Origin: Capsicum annuum
Lineage: Eukaryota; Streptophyta; Magnoliopsida; Solanales; Solanaceae
Assembly: GCF_002878395.1 (NCBI RefSeq)
Contig: NW_025850363.1
Location: 233,805-297,804 of the forward strand
Length of the DNA stretch: 64,000 nucleotides
Direction of reading: 5' to 3'
The notes under the pieces were generated by a model, which made no database searches, was not told the origin of the DNA, and saw nothing but the letters and a program-made list of their open reading frames with translations. Of the stretch, positions 46,953 through 58,782 are shown piece after piece (the first letter of the stretch is position 1; each line of letters starts with the position of its first letter). The position numbers and the translations under genes are program-made.

Positions 46953-49220
46953 TGTAACACCTTGCACGTTTCTAAGCTAGAAATGAACCATTGTTCCTAC
47001 GTGTGTAACCTCTAATCCCATAATTAATATTTAAATGGATGTCTCATGTTCATTAACCTAGTGAGAAGAGAGATTATGATGTATAAAACATGTTCATAAG
47101 AGTCACTTAGAGCAAGGCGAGCTAAGAGCTTTTGAATCGGCCAAGTTTTGATGTTTGATTTTCCAAGGATAAGTTTTGAATGAGTATAACTTTATGTATA
47201 TGTGGAATTTGTCAGATTAAGACCCACCAAATTATAGATAATCGAATTAGCTTTCCAACGATACCAATTTTGCCTTAATCCAATACCCGAGCGAAAAGTT
47301 ATGACCTTTTTTGCGAGAGGCAGTAAGCTGTCGCGATAGCCTCGCCTCGCAAGGTCTACTCCACCTTTCTGGGGGTTACGTCGCGAGGTCTATTCCACTT
47401 TTCTGGAGGTCACGCCATGAGGGTCATTTACACGAGGAAAAGTGGCCAAGGGAAGTTGGGTCATTTTCCCCCTACCCAAGTTGTACAATACATAAATTGG
47501 AACACCCAAAAGGGTATTATTTGCCCCTTTCACTCCAAATTGTTCTCAATAAACCCTCCTTCATTCCCAAGAACAAAAATCCAAACGTCACCATTCAAGA
47601 ACTTTTAAGAAAAGTTAATCTCCTTCAAGATTTAAGCTTTTGACGTATGTTAGATGGTCATCCATGGGTCCTTTTCACCCATGGAGTCCAATAACCCATT
47701 TTCAAGTTCAAAGTTATGATTTTTACATGTTAATATGAATTTTATCCATGAAATTTCATAAATTTTGATTATGTACCATGTTTACAAATTGTTTTGGTTG
47801 AAGTTGCCTTTGATTCATTCGAATGGTGATACTCATATGTTAAATCCTCAATCCACATTTTAATATTGAATTTATGTGATTATTACATGATTTAACTATT
47901 CTCATGCTTTAACTCATGACCTCTATGAGCTTAAGGAAATGCATAGATGAATGGGTTTTGAACAATGACTACTTATAATGTCTTCAAAGTTGTAGTATGG
48001 CTCTATTATTATTGCTATCGAGTCTTGGGGTTATGAATACCCCAAAACATACCTTTTTACTTAGTCTCAGTATCTTCAGAATGGTTTTAGATATGTCATG
48101 AGCATTATCAGTTCAGTTAGTTATCATAATTATTTAAACTTAGATCAATTTAGTATTCTGAGTTAGTTTATTTGGGAGTAGGATTTAGCACCGAGTAAAT
48201 AAAGGGATGGCGTTTTCCCCGTCAGTCTGGTAGAGTTGTTAGTACAGTCCCTGTATTTCAGAACTACGTAGCCAGCGTAGGATATAAAGAGTCACCCATC
48301 AGTTTAGGCTTGACACCTTGGTCCTTCGGGACATCACTTTAGTGGATCCACACAACCATTGTTAGTACTCGTGGCACGATACTGATACCTTCTAACTAGG
48401 TTCACAGGTTGGACCCCAATTAGCTCATATTGGGGCATGTCAGTTTGATAATAGCTCCCACATTCTCTGACCAATATTTAGTACAGAGTTTAGTTTTAGA
48501 TTTGCTTAACCATAGCATACAGTTACCAATTATTCAGTTATCAGTATGTCAGTATTTCTGTTGACAGACTATTTCAGAATCATACCATATGCTTGGTCAT
48601 GTATTCTTAGATTTCATAGTTTTCTTGCATTTATATTCAGTTACCTCATGCTATTTATTAAGTCAGTTATTATTCATGCACATGAACCTATGCATATTAG
48701 CCTAACCTTATCTAGCATGCCAGTACATTTAAAGTACTAGTCACATACTTGTTTCTTACACTATGATGTTTAATATCATAGGTTTAGACACTTAGGTTAC
48801 CAATAGTACTTAGACATTCCAGCGTATCAACAATAGCAACAGTAGTGAGTCTTCATCTATCGAGGAAATAGTTATTATTTCAGTATTTTATTTCAGTTAG
48901 ACAGTTGGAGTTAGTTAGGGCCTGTCCTATCAACTCTCTTTCAAACATTTTTAGAGATTTTAAGACATTTTAGATAGTCAGTCAATTATTGGTCTTTTCA
49001 TTTAGATTTTTAATAATTTCACATATGTTTCAAACTTTTGGACTTTCAGTTGTATTACTTTCAGAGTTAAAACCTTATGGCGTATTCAGTTATTTCGCAC
49101 ATGTGTATTTTGCTATTATCATTCAGTGCTCATCGTAGGTACTAGTTCATGGGTTAGCTTGTGGTCTTTCGGGACCATAAGCACCGTGTGGCACCCAAGG
49201 TGTGTTTATGGAGCATTAAA
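46953..49220 (+). mobile_element. C array LTR 1
   Basis: Begins 'tgtaacaccttgcacg' and ends 'gagcattaaa', where the other copies end 'ggcattaca'. It holds two full 34-bp minisatellite units (starts 47349, 47383). The frame 47311-47643 reads through the minisatellite and is not a gene. Confidence 0.85.
47349..47425. repeat. 34-bp LTR minisatellite, 2 units
   Basis: The unit is 'gcgaggtctactccaccttt' plus 'ctgggggtcacgtc', starting at 47349 and 47383, followed by a partial unit at 47417. Confidence 0.85.
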
Positions 49221-49586
49221 AACTTGCTATCTGAGCCAGGTTCGTAGACTAAGGAACAAAGAAGTTTCATGATCAAAGTCCTTTGGCATAATCAATCCAT
49301 TGAGGGTGCCACTTGGGAGGCAGAAGTAGATATGTGAACGAAGTATCCTTATCTCTTTTCTGCAAGTTGAGACTCAGCTTAAAGTAACAAGTTTTCCTTG
49401 GATTACTCTTGTCCACTCACAGTTTCAGCCATATAATCAATTTTATGTCATTGTATGCATTCACTAGCCAGTTCAGTCATGTGATCATGCTTACAGTTAT
49501 GCATAATTAGTATGAAGTCTCAGTCCCTCAGTATTCTAATTTCAGTTAGTCTTATTCGGGGACGAATGTTCTCAAGGAGAAGATAA
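49221..49586 (+). other. C array internal segment 1 (primer site to polypurine tract)
   Basis: Starts 'aacttgctatctgagcc', a decayed TGGTATCAGAGCC site. It ends 'ggggacgaatgttctcaagg' plus 'agaagataa' directly before LTR 2, the usual gypsy purine tract region. No coding sequence lies between. Confidence 0.75.
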
Positions 49587-51969
49587 TGTAACACCTCGCA
49601 TGTTTCTAAGCTAGAAAATAAACCGTTGTTCCTATGTGTGTAACCTCTAATCCCATAATTAATATTTGAATGCATGTCTCATGTTCATTATCCTAGTGAG
49701 AAGAGAGCGTATGATGTATAAAACATGTTCATAAGAGTCACTTAGAGCAAGGCAAGCTAAGAGCATTTGAATCAGCCAAGTTTTGGTGTTTGATTTCCCA
49801 AGGGTAAGATTTAAATGAGTATAACTTTATGTATATGTGTAATTTATCAGTTTAAGACCCATCAAATTGTATATAATCAAATTAGCTTTCAAACAATACC
49901 AATTTTTCCTTAATCCAATACCCGAACAAAAAGTTATGACCTTTTTTGTGAGAGACAATCGCATTGCGAGGTCTACTCCACCTTTCCGGGGGTCGCATCG
50001 CGAGGTCTACTCCAACTTTTTGGGGGTCGTGTCACGAGGTCTAATCCACCTTTTTAGGGGTCATGTCGTGAGGTCTACTCCACCTTTCTGGGGGTCATAT
50101 CGCGAGGTCTACTCCACCTTTCTAGAGTTTGTGCCACGAGGGTCATTAACACGGGGAAAAGAGGCCAAGGATAGTTGGGTTCTTTTCCCCCAGTCCAAGT
50201 CATCTAAAACACAAATTGGAACTCCTAAAAGGGAATTATTTGCCCCTTTCACTCCAAATTGCTCTCAAGAAACCTCTTCCATTCCCAAGAATAAAAATCC
50301 AAGCATCACCATTCAAGAACCTTCAAGAAAAGTTATTCTCCTTCAAGATTTAAGCTTTTGAGGTATGGTAGATGTTCATCCATGGGTCCTTTTCACCCAT
50401 GGAGTCCAAGAACCCATTTTCAAGTTCAAAGATATGATTTTAACATGTTAATATGAATTTTGTCCATGAAATTTTGTATATTTTGATTATGTACCATGTT
50501 TACAAATTGTTTTCGTTGAAGTTGCCTTTGATTCGTTTGAATAGTGATACTCACATGTTAAATCCTCAACCCACATTTTAATATTGAATTTATGTGATTA
50601 TTACATGATTTAACTATTCTCATGCTTTAACTCATGAACCCTATGTGTTTGAGGAAATGCCTAGATGAATGGATTTTGAACAATGTCTACTTATGATGTC
50701 CTCAAGCTTATAGTATGGTTCTGTTGTTATTGCTATTGAGTCCTGGGGGTTATGAATCCCCAAAAACGTAGCTCTTTACTTAGTCTAAGTATCTTAAGAA
50801 TAGTTTCAGATATGTTGTCAGCATTATCAGTTCAGTCAGTTATCATAATCAGTTGAACATAGATCAGTTCAATATTCTGAGTCAGTTTAGTTGGGAGTAG
50901 GATTTAGCACCAAGCGAATGCAGGGATGACGTCTTCCCTATCAGTCAGTCAGATTCATTTGTAGCAGTACCTGTATTCCAGAACTATAAAGCCGGCGATG
51001 ATATGAGGAGTCACCTATTAGTTTAGGCTTGACTTTTTCACAAGGGTCACCCTTCAGTTTAGGCTTGATACCCTGGTCCTTCGAGACATCATTTTAGTGG
51101 ATCCACACAACCATTATTAGTACCAGTGGCACTGTACTGACACCCTTCCAAGTGGGGTCACAGGTTGTACCCTAATTAGCTCATATTGGGGCATGTCAAT
51201 TAGATGATAGCACCCATGGTCTCTGACCAGTATTCAGTACAAAGTTTAGTTTCCGGTTTACTTGACCATAGCATACAGTTGCCAATTATTTAGTTATCAG
51301 TATGTTAGTATTTCTATTGACAGACTATTTTAGAATCATACTATATGCTTGGTCATGTATTCTTAAATTTCACTGGTTTCATGCATTTATATTCAGTTAC
51401 CTTACACTATTTATTTAGTCAGTTACTATTTATGCACATGAACCCATGCATATTAGCCTAAACTCATCTAGCATGCCAGTACTTTTACTCGTTGCTTGAG
51501 CTATGATATTTAATATCATAGGTTTTAACTCTAAGGTTCCCGATCGTACTTAGATATTCCAGCGTATCAACAACAATAATAGTGATGAGTCCTCTCCATC
51601 GAGGACATGGTTGTTATTTTATTTCATTTCAGTATTTTATTTTAGTTAGACAGTTCGAGTTAGTTGGGGCCTGTCCCATCAATTCTCTTTCAGACAGTTT
51701 TAGAGGCTTTTAGGCATTTTACACAGTCAGTCAGTTGTTGGTCTTTTCAGTCAGATTTTTAATAATTTTGCATATGTTTTAGACTTTTGGGTTTTCAATT
51801 GTATTACTTTTAGATTTTAAAACTTATGGCATCTTTAGTTATTCCGCACATGTGTATTTTGCTATTATTATTCAGTGCTCATATCTGGTACCAGTTCATG
51901 GGTTACCTTGTGGTCTTTCAGTACCATAAGCACCGTATGGCATCCAGGGTGTATTTCTGAGGCATTACA
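49587..51969 (+). mobile_element. C array LTR 2
   Basis: Begins 'tgtaacacctcgcatg' and ends 'ggcattaca'. It holds five 34-bp minisatellite units, the most of the three. The 164-codon frame 49867-50361 is produced by the minisatellite (34 is not a multiple of 3 but stops are absent) and is broken in the other LTRs. Confidence 0.9.
49966..50140. repeat. 34-bp LTR minisatellite, 5 units
   Basis: Units start at 49966, 50000, 50034, 50068 and 50102, an exact 34-bp register, then a partial unit. Confidence 0.9.
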
Positions 51970-52337
51970 AACTTAGTATCAGAGCCAAGTTCGTAGACTA
52001 AGGAACAAAAAAGTTCCCTTGGTCAAAGCCCTTTGGCAGAATCAATCTGTTCAGGGTGACACTTGGGAGGAAAAAGTAGATATGTGAACCAAGTACCCTC
52101 ATCTCTTCTCCACAAGTTCATACTCAGCTTAAGGTAACAAGTTTTTCTTAAATTATCTCTTATCCACTCGCAGTTTCAGCCATATAATAAGTTTTAGGTT
52201 ATTGCATGTATTTATTAACCAGTTCAGTCATGTAATCATGCTTCTGGCTATGCATATTTAGTATAAAGTTTCAATCCCTCAGTATTCTCAGTTTATTCAA
52301 TCTTATTCGAGAATGAATGTTCCCAAGGGGGAGATAA
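51970..52337 (+). other. C array internal segment 2 (primer site to polypurine tract)
   Basis: Starts 'aacttagtatcagagccaag', close to the tRNA-Met primer site. It ends 'cccaagggggagataa' before LTR 3. It is collinear with internal segment 1 and has no gag or pol. Confidence 0.8.
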
Positions 52338-54704
52338 TGTAACATCTCGTATGTTTCTAAGCTAGAAATAAACCGTTGTTCCTATGTGTGTAAACTATAA
52401 TCCCATAATTAATATTTGAATGAATATCTCATGTTCTTTAGCCTAGTGAGAAGAGAGCTTATGATGTATAAAACATGTTCATAAGAGTCACTTAGAGCAA
52501 GGTGAGCTAAGAGTTTTTGAATCGGCTAAGTTTTGGTGTTTGATTTTCGAAGGGTAAGATTTGAACGAGTATAATTTATGTATATGTGGAATTTGTTAGT
52601 TTAAGTCCCACCAAATGGTATATAATCAAATTATCTTTTCAACAATACCAATTTTGCCTTAATCCGATACCAAAGCGAAGAGTTATGACTTTTTTCATGA
52701 GAGGCAGTCCCGTTGCGAGGTCTACTCTACCTTTTTGGAGGTTGCATCGTGAGGTATACTCTACCTTTCTGGGGGTCTCATCGTGAGGTCTAATCCACCT
52801 TTCTGGGGGTCACGCCGTGAGGTCTACTCTGCCTTTCTAGAGGTCTCGCCACAAGGGACATTATCATGGAGAAATGAGGCCAAGGAAAGTTGGGTCTCAT
52901 TCCACCAACCCAAGTCATAAAAAACACGAATGGGAACTCCCAAAAGGGAATTATTTGACCCTTTCACTCCAAATTTCAATCAAGAAACCCTCCTCCATTC
53001 CCAAGGACAAAAATCCAAGCGTCACCATTCAAGAACCTTCAAGAAAAGTTATTTTCCTTAAATATTTAAGCTTTTTAGGTATGTTAGATGTTCATACATG
53101 GGTCCTTTCTACCCATGGGGTCCACAAACATATTTTCAAGTTCAACGTTATGATTTTTACATGTTAATATGAATTTTATCCATGAAATTTTGTAAATTTC
53201 GATTATGTACCATATTTATAAATTGTTTTCATTGAAGTTGCCTTTGATTCGTTTGAATGGTGATACTCACATGTTAAATCCTCAACCCATGTTTTAATAT
53301 TGAATTTTTGTGATTATTACATAATTTAACTATTCTCATGCTTTAACTCATGACCCCTATGTGTTTGAGGAAATGCCTAGATGAATGAATTTTGAACAAT
53401 TACTACTTATGATGTCCTCAAAGTTGTAGTATAGTTCTATTGTTATTGATATCAAGTCTTAGGGATTATGAATACCCTAAAACTTAATTCTTTACTTAGT
53501 CTCAGTATTTTTCGAATGGTTTCAGATATGTTATGAGCATTATCAGTTCTGTCAGTTATCATAATTAGTTAAACTTAGATCAGTACAGTATTCTGAGTTA
53601 GTTCAGTTGGGAGTAGGATTTAGCACCGAGCAAATACAGGGATGACGTTTTCCCCATCAGTCAGGCAAAGTCGTTAGTAGCAGTTGCTATATTCCAGATC
53701 TGTATAGCCAGCGTAGGATATGAGGAGTCACCCATCAGTTTAGGCTTGACTGCCTCTCAGGGGTCACCCATCAGTTTAGGCTTGAGACCCTGTTCCTTTG
53801 GGACATCAGTTTAGTGGATCCTTACAGCCATTGTTAGTACCTGTGGCACGATACTGACACTCTTCCAACTGGGGTCACAGGTTGGGCCCCAATTAGCTCA
53901 TATTGAGGCATGTCGATTAGATGATAGCTCCCACAGTCTCTGAACAATATTCAGTACAGAGTTTAGTTTCAGGTTTACTTGACCATAGCATACAGTTACT
54001 AGTTATCCAGTTATCTGTATGTCAGTATTTCTATTGACATACTATTTCAGAATCATACTATATGCTTGGTCATGCATTCTCAGATTTCACTATTTTCTCA
54101 CAGTTATATTTAGTTACCTTATGTTATTCATTGATTTAGTTATTATTCATGCACATGAACCCATGCATATTAGCCTAACCTCAACTAGCATGCCAGTACA
54201 TTTAAAGTACTGATCGCATACTCATTTCTTATGCTATAATGTTTAATATCATAGGTTTGGTTGCTATGGTTCTAGATCGTACTTAGACCTTCTAGTGTAT
54301 TAATAGTAGCAACAGTGGTGAGTCCTCATCTATCGAGGACATTGTTGTTATTTTAGTTTATTTTAGTATTTTATATTAGTTAAACAGTTGGAGTTAGTTG
54401 GGTACTATCCTATCAACTCTCTTTCAGACAATTTTAGAGGATTTCAAACATTTTAGACAGTTAGTCAGTTATTGGTCTTTTCAGTCAAATTTTTAATAAT
54501 TTTTCATATGTTTTAGAATTTTGGGTTTTCAATTGTATTACTTTCAGATTTAAAATCTTATGGGGTGTTCAATTATCCCGCAAATATGTATTTTTTTTAT
54601 TGTTATTTAGTGCTCACAGCAGGTACCAGTTCGTGGGGTATCTTTTGGTCTTTCGGGATCGTAAGCACTGTGTGGCGTGCAGGGTGTATTTCCAGGGCAT
54701 TACA
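52338..54704 (+). mobile_element. C array LTR 3
   Basis: Begins 'tgtaacatctcgtatg' and ends 'gggcattaca'. It has four minisatellite units (52715, 52749, 52783, 52817). It is followed directly by caaat, the right target duplication. Confidence 0.9.
52715..52860. repeat. 34-bp LTR minisatellite, 4 units
   Basis: Units start at 52715, 52749, 52783 and 52817; CpG sites in the unit are often changed to TpG or CpA here. Confidence 0.85.
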
Positions 54705-54709
54705 CAAAT
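54705..54709. repeat. Target duplication of the C array, right copy
   Basis: caaat, identical to 46948-46952. Confidence 0.85.
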
Positions 54710-55675
54710 GGATTGTTATCTTAATACTAATTTGATTGTGAGAATTACATCCTCATTTTTTACATACATATGCATGAGTTATTGATCCACTGAGGAATAC
54801 TGTTTTTAAAGAAAATGAGATATTTTATAGGAACCTTGATCCTTGTACTCAAGTTAGAGAGGTGAGTGGTGGTTTGAGATAGTATATAAGTTTTGAACCC
54901 CACAGAGGTAATATTTTGGGAGCGTAGAGACTCAATAGGTGTATACAAAAGTCATGCGGTGACCTTCATTAATTTTTCATGACTTTACCATTATTGCATT
55001 GCGTATGCATCTTCTGTGTTTTTTTTATGTATTTCCATTGGTGTGTACTTAGTTTCTTTACATATTTCATGTGTTTTGTTTCTATTTCAATTTTATGTAC
55101 ATATATTAGAACTATTTATGGAGACAGTGTAAGCTACTGTTTAAGAACTTTTCTATTTATAGGTGACATGCTCATAGTATTTCTTTACTTATACTATTTT
55201 ATGCTTTGCTCAATTGGCCTATGATACCTATTGAGTACAAGTGGACTATACTCACCCCTACTGTGCCCTTTCCATGTATATCCTAGTTTGAGTACAAGAT
55301 GCAGCAGTTGGTCATGTTATTGGTGGCTGACTTGAGGTACTGGTATGCTCTATAGTTCAGAGTTGATTTTGGACCTCCTCGTATCTTCATTCCATCTTTA
55401 TTTATGTTCAAAGACATGATATGTATTTTCCTGTGATGTTAGTCTTATATAAGATGCTCTCGTACTTATGATATAAGATTTTGGAGTTTTTTAATAAAAT
55501 ATTATTTTAGACTTCCACTTATTATTTGTTGTGTTAACACGACTTAAATCTTGAAATCTTGTTTATCTCACTTTATTTATGATTTTGCAGTTCTTTTCTT
55601 TTTAGGTAATTGGCTTATCTACCGAAGCTGGGTCTTCGTAGTTGCCATTATGAACTCAGCTTATGGGTCATGACA

Positions 55676-55697
55676 AATTGGTATCAAAACTTTAGGT
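55676..55697 (+). other. Primer-binding site after LTR G2
   Basis: 'aattggtatcaaaactttag' follows the LTR end 'gggtcatgaca'. It matches TGGTATCAGAGC with G-to-A type changes, so tRNA-Met priming is likely. Confidence 0.65.
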
Positions 55698-55881
55698 TCA
55701 TCGATGTCATAAGTGTTGGAGTAGGATGTCTTGTAGAGGCTTGTAGATTTGTATATTGATGTACGTATCTATCTTCGAGAGCCTATAAGATGTTTTTAGG
55801 AAAAATTTCTCTAACTTGATTCATTGTTGTGCAGGTTTTTCATACCCAATGTTTTAAACTTATATTCCTTTCTTTTCTAGA

Positions 55882-56061
55882 CAGATAGTTAGAACAAGGT
55901 TTAGGGTTGTTAGGGATGTTGAGCCAGCACTCGATGAGGGAACCCCGATTATAGGGCGAGGCATAAGTCGTGGTTTGCCTACAGGTGGAGGATGGGACAA
56001 AGGAGATCCCCTTGTCAAAAGATGTTCTAGGGAGGCCTATCCCAAGCCTGAGGTTGAGTAA
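55882..56061 (+). pseudogene. Gypsy gag N-terminal fragment of element G
   Basis: An open stretch of 60 codons starts without an ATG (QIVRTRFRVVRD) and ends at a TAA (56059-56061). It contains VEPALDEGTPIIGRGISRG and REAYPKPEVE, which resemble the Arg/Gly-rich N-terminus of Solanaceae chromovirus-type gag. The rest of gag and pol is missing; unrelated sequence begins by about 56238. It belongs with LTR G2 and its primer site. Confidence 0.5.
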
Positions 56062-56237
56062 TTTTAGGATGACTGTCAGTTAAGTGGTACGAGGCCAACT
56101 CAGATCTCACAGGTTTTAGTTGACACCTCAGTGCTACAAATCCTACTAATTCTTTTTTTGAGTCGTTTACAGGGTATTATTTTGGGTGTATTGGGTATTC
56201 CTAATACTTTGAGTGGTGTTATGTGTTTTGTCATACA
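56062..56237 (+). other. Tail of element G internal sequence
   Basis: A short stretch that may continue gag in broken frames; it ends where minus-strand element H sequence starts. Nothing else is seen. Confidence 0.35.
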
Positions 56238-57490
56238 ATGTACATAAGTCTATGTTGTCTAGCAAGCAATATAGTGGCTCTTTAGGAGCCAAATATCAAA
56301 CCCACAAGGACTATACACTTAGCAATTTACATAATTCAATTTTCAATAGTATTTCGATAAGCGGCATGTTTTATAAAGAGGGATTGTGAAATTATAGTTC
56401 TCTAATAGTGTGCAAACAAATAAAATATAACAATAACGATCTCCAGTGAAGTTTTTTAGAATATTGAAATTCCAGGGCTACAATATTTACCTCAATTATG
56501 TTTAATATTTATTCATCTCAATGAACTTTATTTCTTGAATTGCGGGTTTCAGGGTTAAATGTACAATCCAGGAATCATCATTCTCTAAACAATCTATTTG
56601 AACTAGTTTCACAACAACACCACTGAGAGGGGATATGAGTCTCTAATTGAAATTCTTTAATGTGTTCATTCCGTTTATAATGAAATAAGGAAAACAAGGT
56701 ACATTGCTATCCTAGTTGTAAATCAACCCTAACTTTAGTAAGAGATGATCCTATTTCTCATGTTATTCGTCCTATCCTTATATTAACATGGTCAGTTCAT
56801 GCAAGAATTACCCATTTATTCTAATGTTGGTCAGATACTAAAATAGTAAATTCAAGAACACGAGCATAATTGAATTAGAAATAAACTCCATTGATTTGAA
56901 TAAAAATACTAAAAAATCATGTTCTAGCTGTAACCTCAAAACAAAGGTATTAGGTACTTATAATCTAAAGAAAAACACAAAAATCAATGTTAATCATACC
57001 AAAATATGAAGTAGTTGAGTTACAAGATGAAAAACCCTAGTAAAACCCTTGTTCTCTTTATTTTTCTCTCAGAAATTGTAAACTAACTATATCAGGTCAT
57101 CCTTGGGGTATTTTTAGAGTTGGACCCCTTTAAAACCCAAGCCCATTAGAAGTTGGCTAAAATTTGATAAAACTCCATCAATGTCTAGATATCTGTGGTG
57201 TGCTATCCATCGTGCAGGCACAATCTGCGTGGCACAGACCTATCTCCAATGGCTTAGCTATGCGGTTTGGTGCTTCCTAGGACTACCCTTGTATTCCATA
57301 TTGTGCTCGTGCATGCTTCTCCTATCATTTTGGTTTCCTTCTAGCCGCATTTTAAACTGAAGCATGCTAATCACATTATTTATTTCATCTATATTAATAT
57401 AACAAAGGATACAAGAAAATATGCACATTTGTTCTCAAAACTAAACTAAAATAAGGGTAAATGGCACTTTGGTGTATAAATACGCCCAAG
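56238..57490 (-). mobile_element. LTR-like region H (minus strand), boundaries uncertain
   Basis: It resembles solo LTR E in overall layout, with '...ccacaa' early and 'aaatggcactttggtgtata' late. It is followed (on the plus strand) by 'accccacacctaagccttgt', whose reverse complement looks like the sequence just before a 3' LTR in Solanaceae gypsy elements. So this should be a 3' LTR on the minus strand. I could not fix the ends or find a target duplication. Confidence 0.4.
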
Positions 57491-58782
57491 ATCACTACCC
57501 CACACCTAAGCCTTGTTTGTCCTCTAATAACTCTTTACACTCATGTACAAAAATGAAAAATTTAGCATCACTAATTGAAACAAGATAGTCAATCCAAATC
57601 CACAACAACTAATATGAATAGCAAGATTTACAAGTAGTATGTCATCTTGCCACTTTGAACACATGAATGACCATTCAACACCTCCTAGCCTCAAGAATTG
57701 ACTCTATGAAGTGAACAACCTCGTGCATACTCAAACAATAAATCATATAAACCCCCTATCTATCATTATATATGCTCTCTCACAACATGACATTTTGCCA
57801 TTATCACTCACCAGTGTGCAATTGACACAAGATTGGGTACAAGAATAGAAATACACTTACTCTTACAAAGAATTCACATACAACATTAGGAAAACCCGTA
57901 GGATTGCCTTACTTTAATATGAATATCAAAGCTTAAGATCAAGTAGTACTTTAAAGGTCGTAATGTAGGCTAAGGAACGGGTAGGAACTATTTTGGATAG
58001 AAATAGTGACTAACTTCTCCAAGCACTTTAATACATCACAGTTTCATTATGCTCACCTTCAACCAACCTGTTTTCCACCACTTTTATCTTCACACTCTTT
58101 TTTGTTTTCCCCCATCTCTATAAGTTAGCTTACATATATTTATCAATGAGTGTTATATTATTTTCTTTTCAATTAGCTTTTTTATTTTCAATAAACTACT
58201 CCCACCAATCAACACATAAAGTTATTGACACAACTATAGTTATTACTTTGGAGCTTCATCTTTACTTTTTTTTATCTTCTTTCCTTAGTTTCATATCTTA
58301 ATTTTTTCAACTAAAGAAATTAGGAGTTTGATCAAATTATAGTCAATTGAAAGAAAGGGAATAATCTACATGTGAGGCTACCAAATAATAGGCTAAAAAG
58401 ACTTTATAGGGCTAGAAAAGTAATGCATTATAGGTAGGTAAAGTAAGGTATCAAACACGGCTATAAAAAAATGCCCATGTCATCTCCTAAACTTAACATT
58501 CTTTGCTTCATTTTGCATATACACTGGCCAAGTTCTAGACACCTACATGCAAACATGGAATAAAATAAACCATACACAAACATGGCACACGTTCAAATTA
58601 AGATGGGTCCTTATAGATTCTTAATCAAGCAACAACAAGAATTCAAAAATAAGCTAAAATCTAAAAGGACTCACATAAATGAGACTAAGTGTCTTAAAAA
58701 TAATTATTCAACTCACTATAATATGCCCTATATTTAAATCAACTTGCATCATGCATTCATGTGTCCTACAAGAGAACTATGT
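57491..58782 (-). other. Element H internal non-coding sequence
   Basis: AT-rich, without family motifs in any frame. It continues at 61107 after the D2 insertion, as the tatgt duplication shows. Confidence 0.45.

Larger units (their letters stand above)
46953..54704 (+). mobile_element. Three-LTR gypsy array C (LTR-internal-LTR-internal-LTR)
   Basis: Three LTRs of 2268, 2383 and 2367 bp alternate with two internal segments of about 366 bp. The whole is flanked by a perfect 5-bp duplication caaat. Each internal segment starts with a tRNA-Met primer site and ends with a purine tract before the next LTR, but has no gag or pol. It behaves as one insertion with a single duplication, so the tandem arose either before insertion or by later recombination between LTRs. 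All three LTRs are diverged from each other and share long blocks. Confidence 0.85.
45270..55675 (+). mobile_element. Gypsy LTR G2, split by the C array
   Basis: LTR-like sequence from about 45270 to 46952 continues at 54710 and ends 'gggtcatgaca' at 55675, directly before a tRNA-Met-like primer site. So it is a 5' LTR on the plus strand. The start is uncertain. It includes a cluster of CTTAAG words (45780-46030). The frames at 54979-55224 and 45476-45706 (minus) are LTR sequence. Confidence 0.55.

Noticed and set aside
49867..50361. 164-codon plus-strand open frame
   Set aside because: It is opened by the 34-bp LTR minisatellite. The sister LTRs do not keep the frame.
54979..55224. 81-codon hydrophobic plus-strand frame, possible membrane peptide
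   Set aside because: It is within LTR G2, and T-rich sequence alone gives such peptides.
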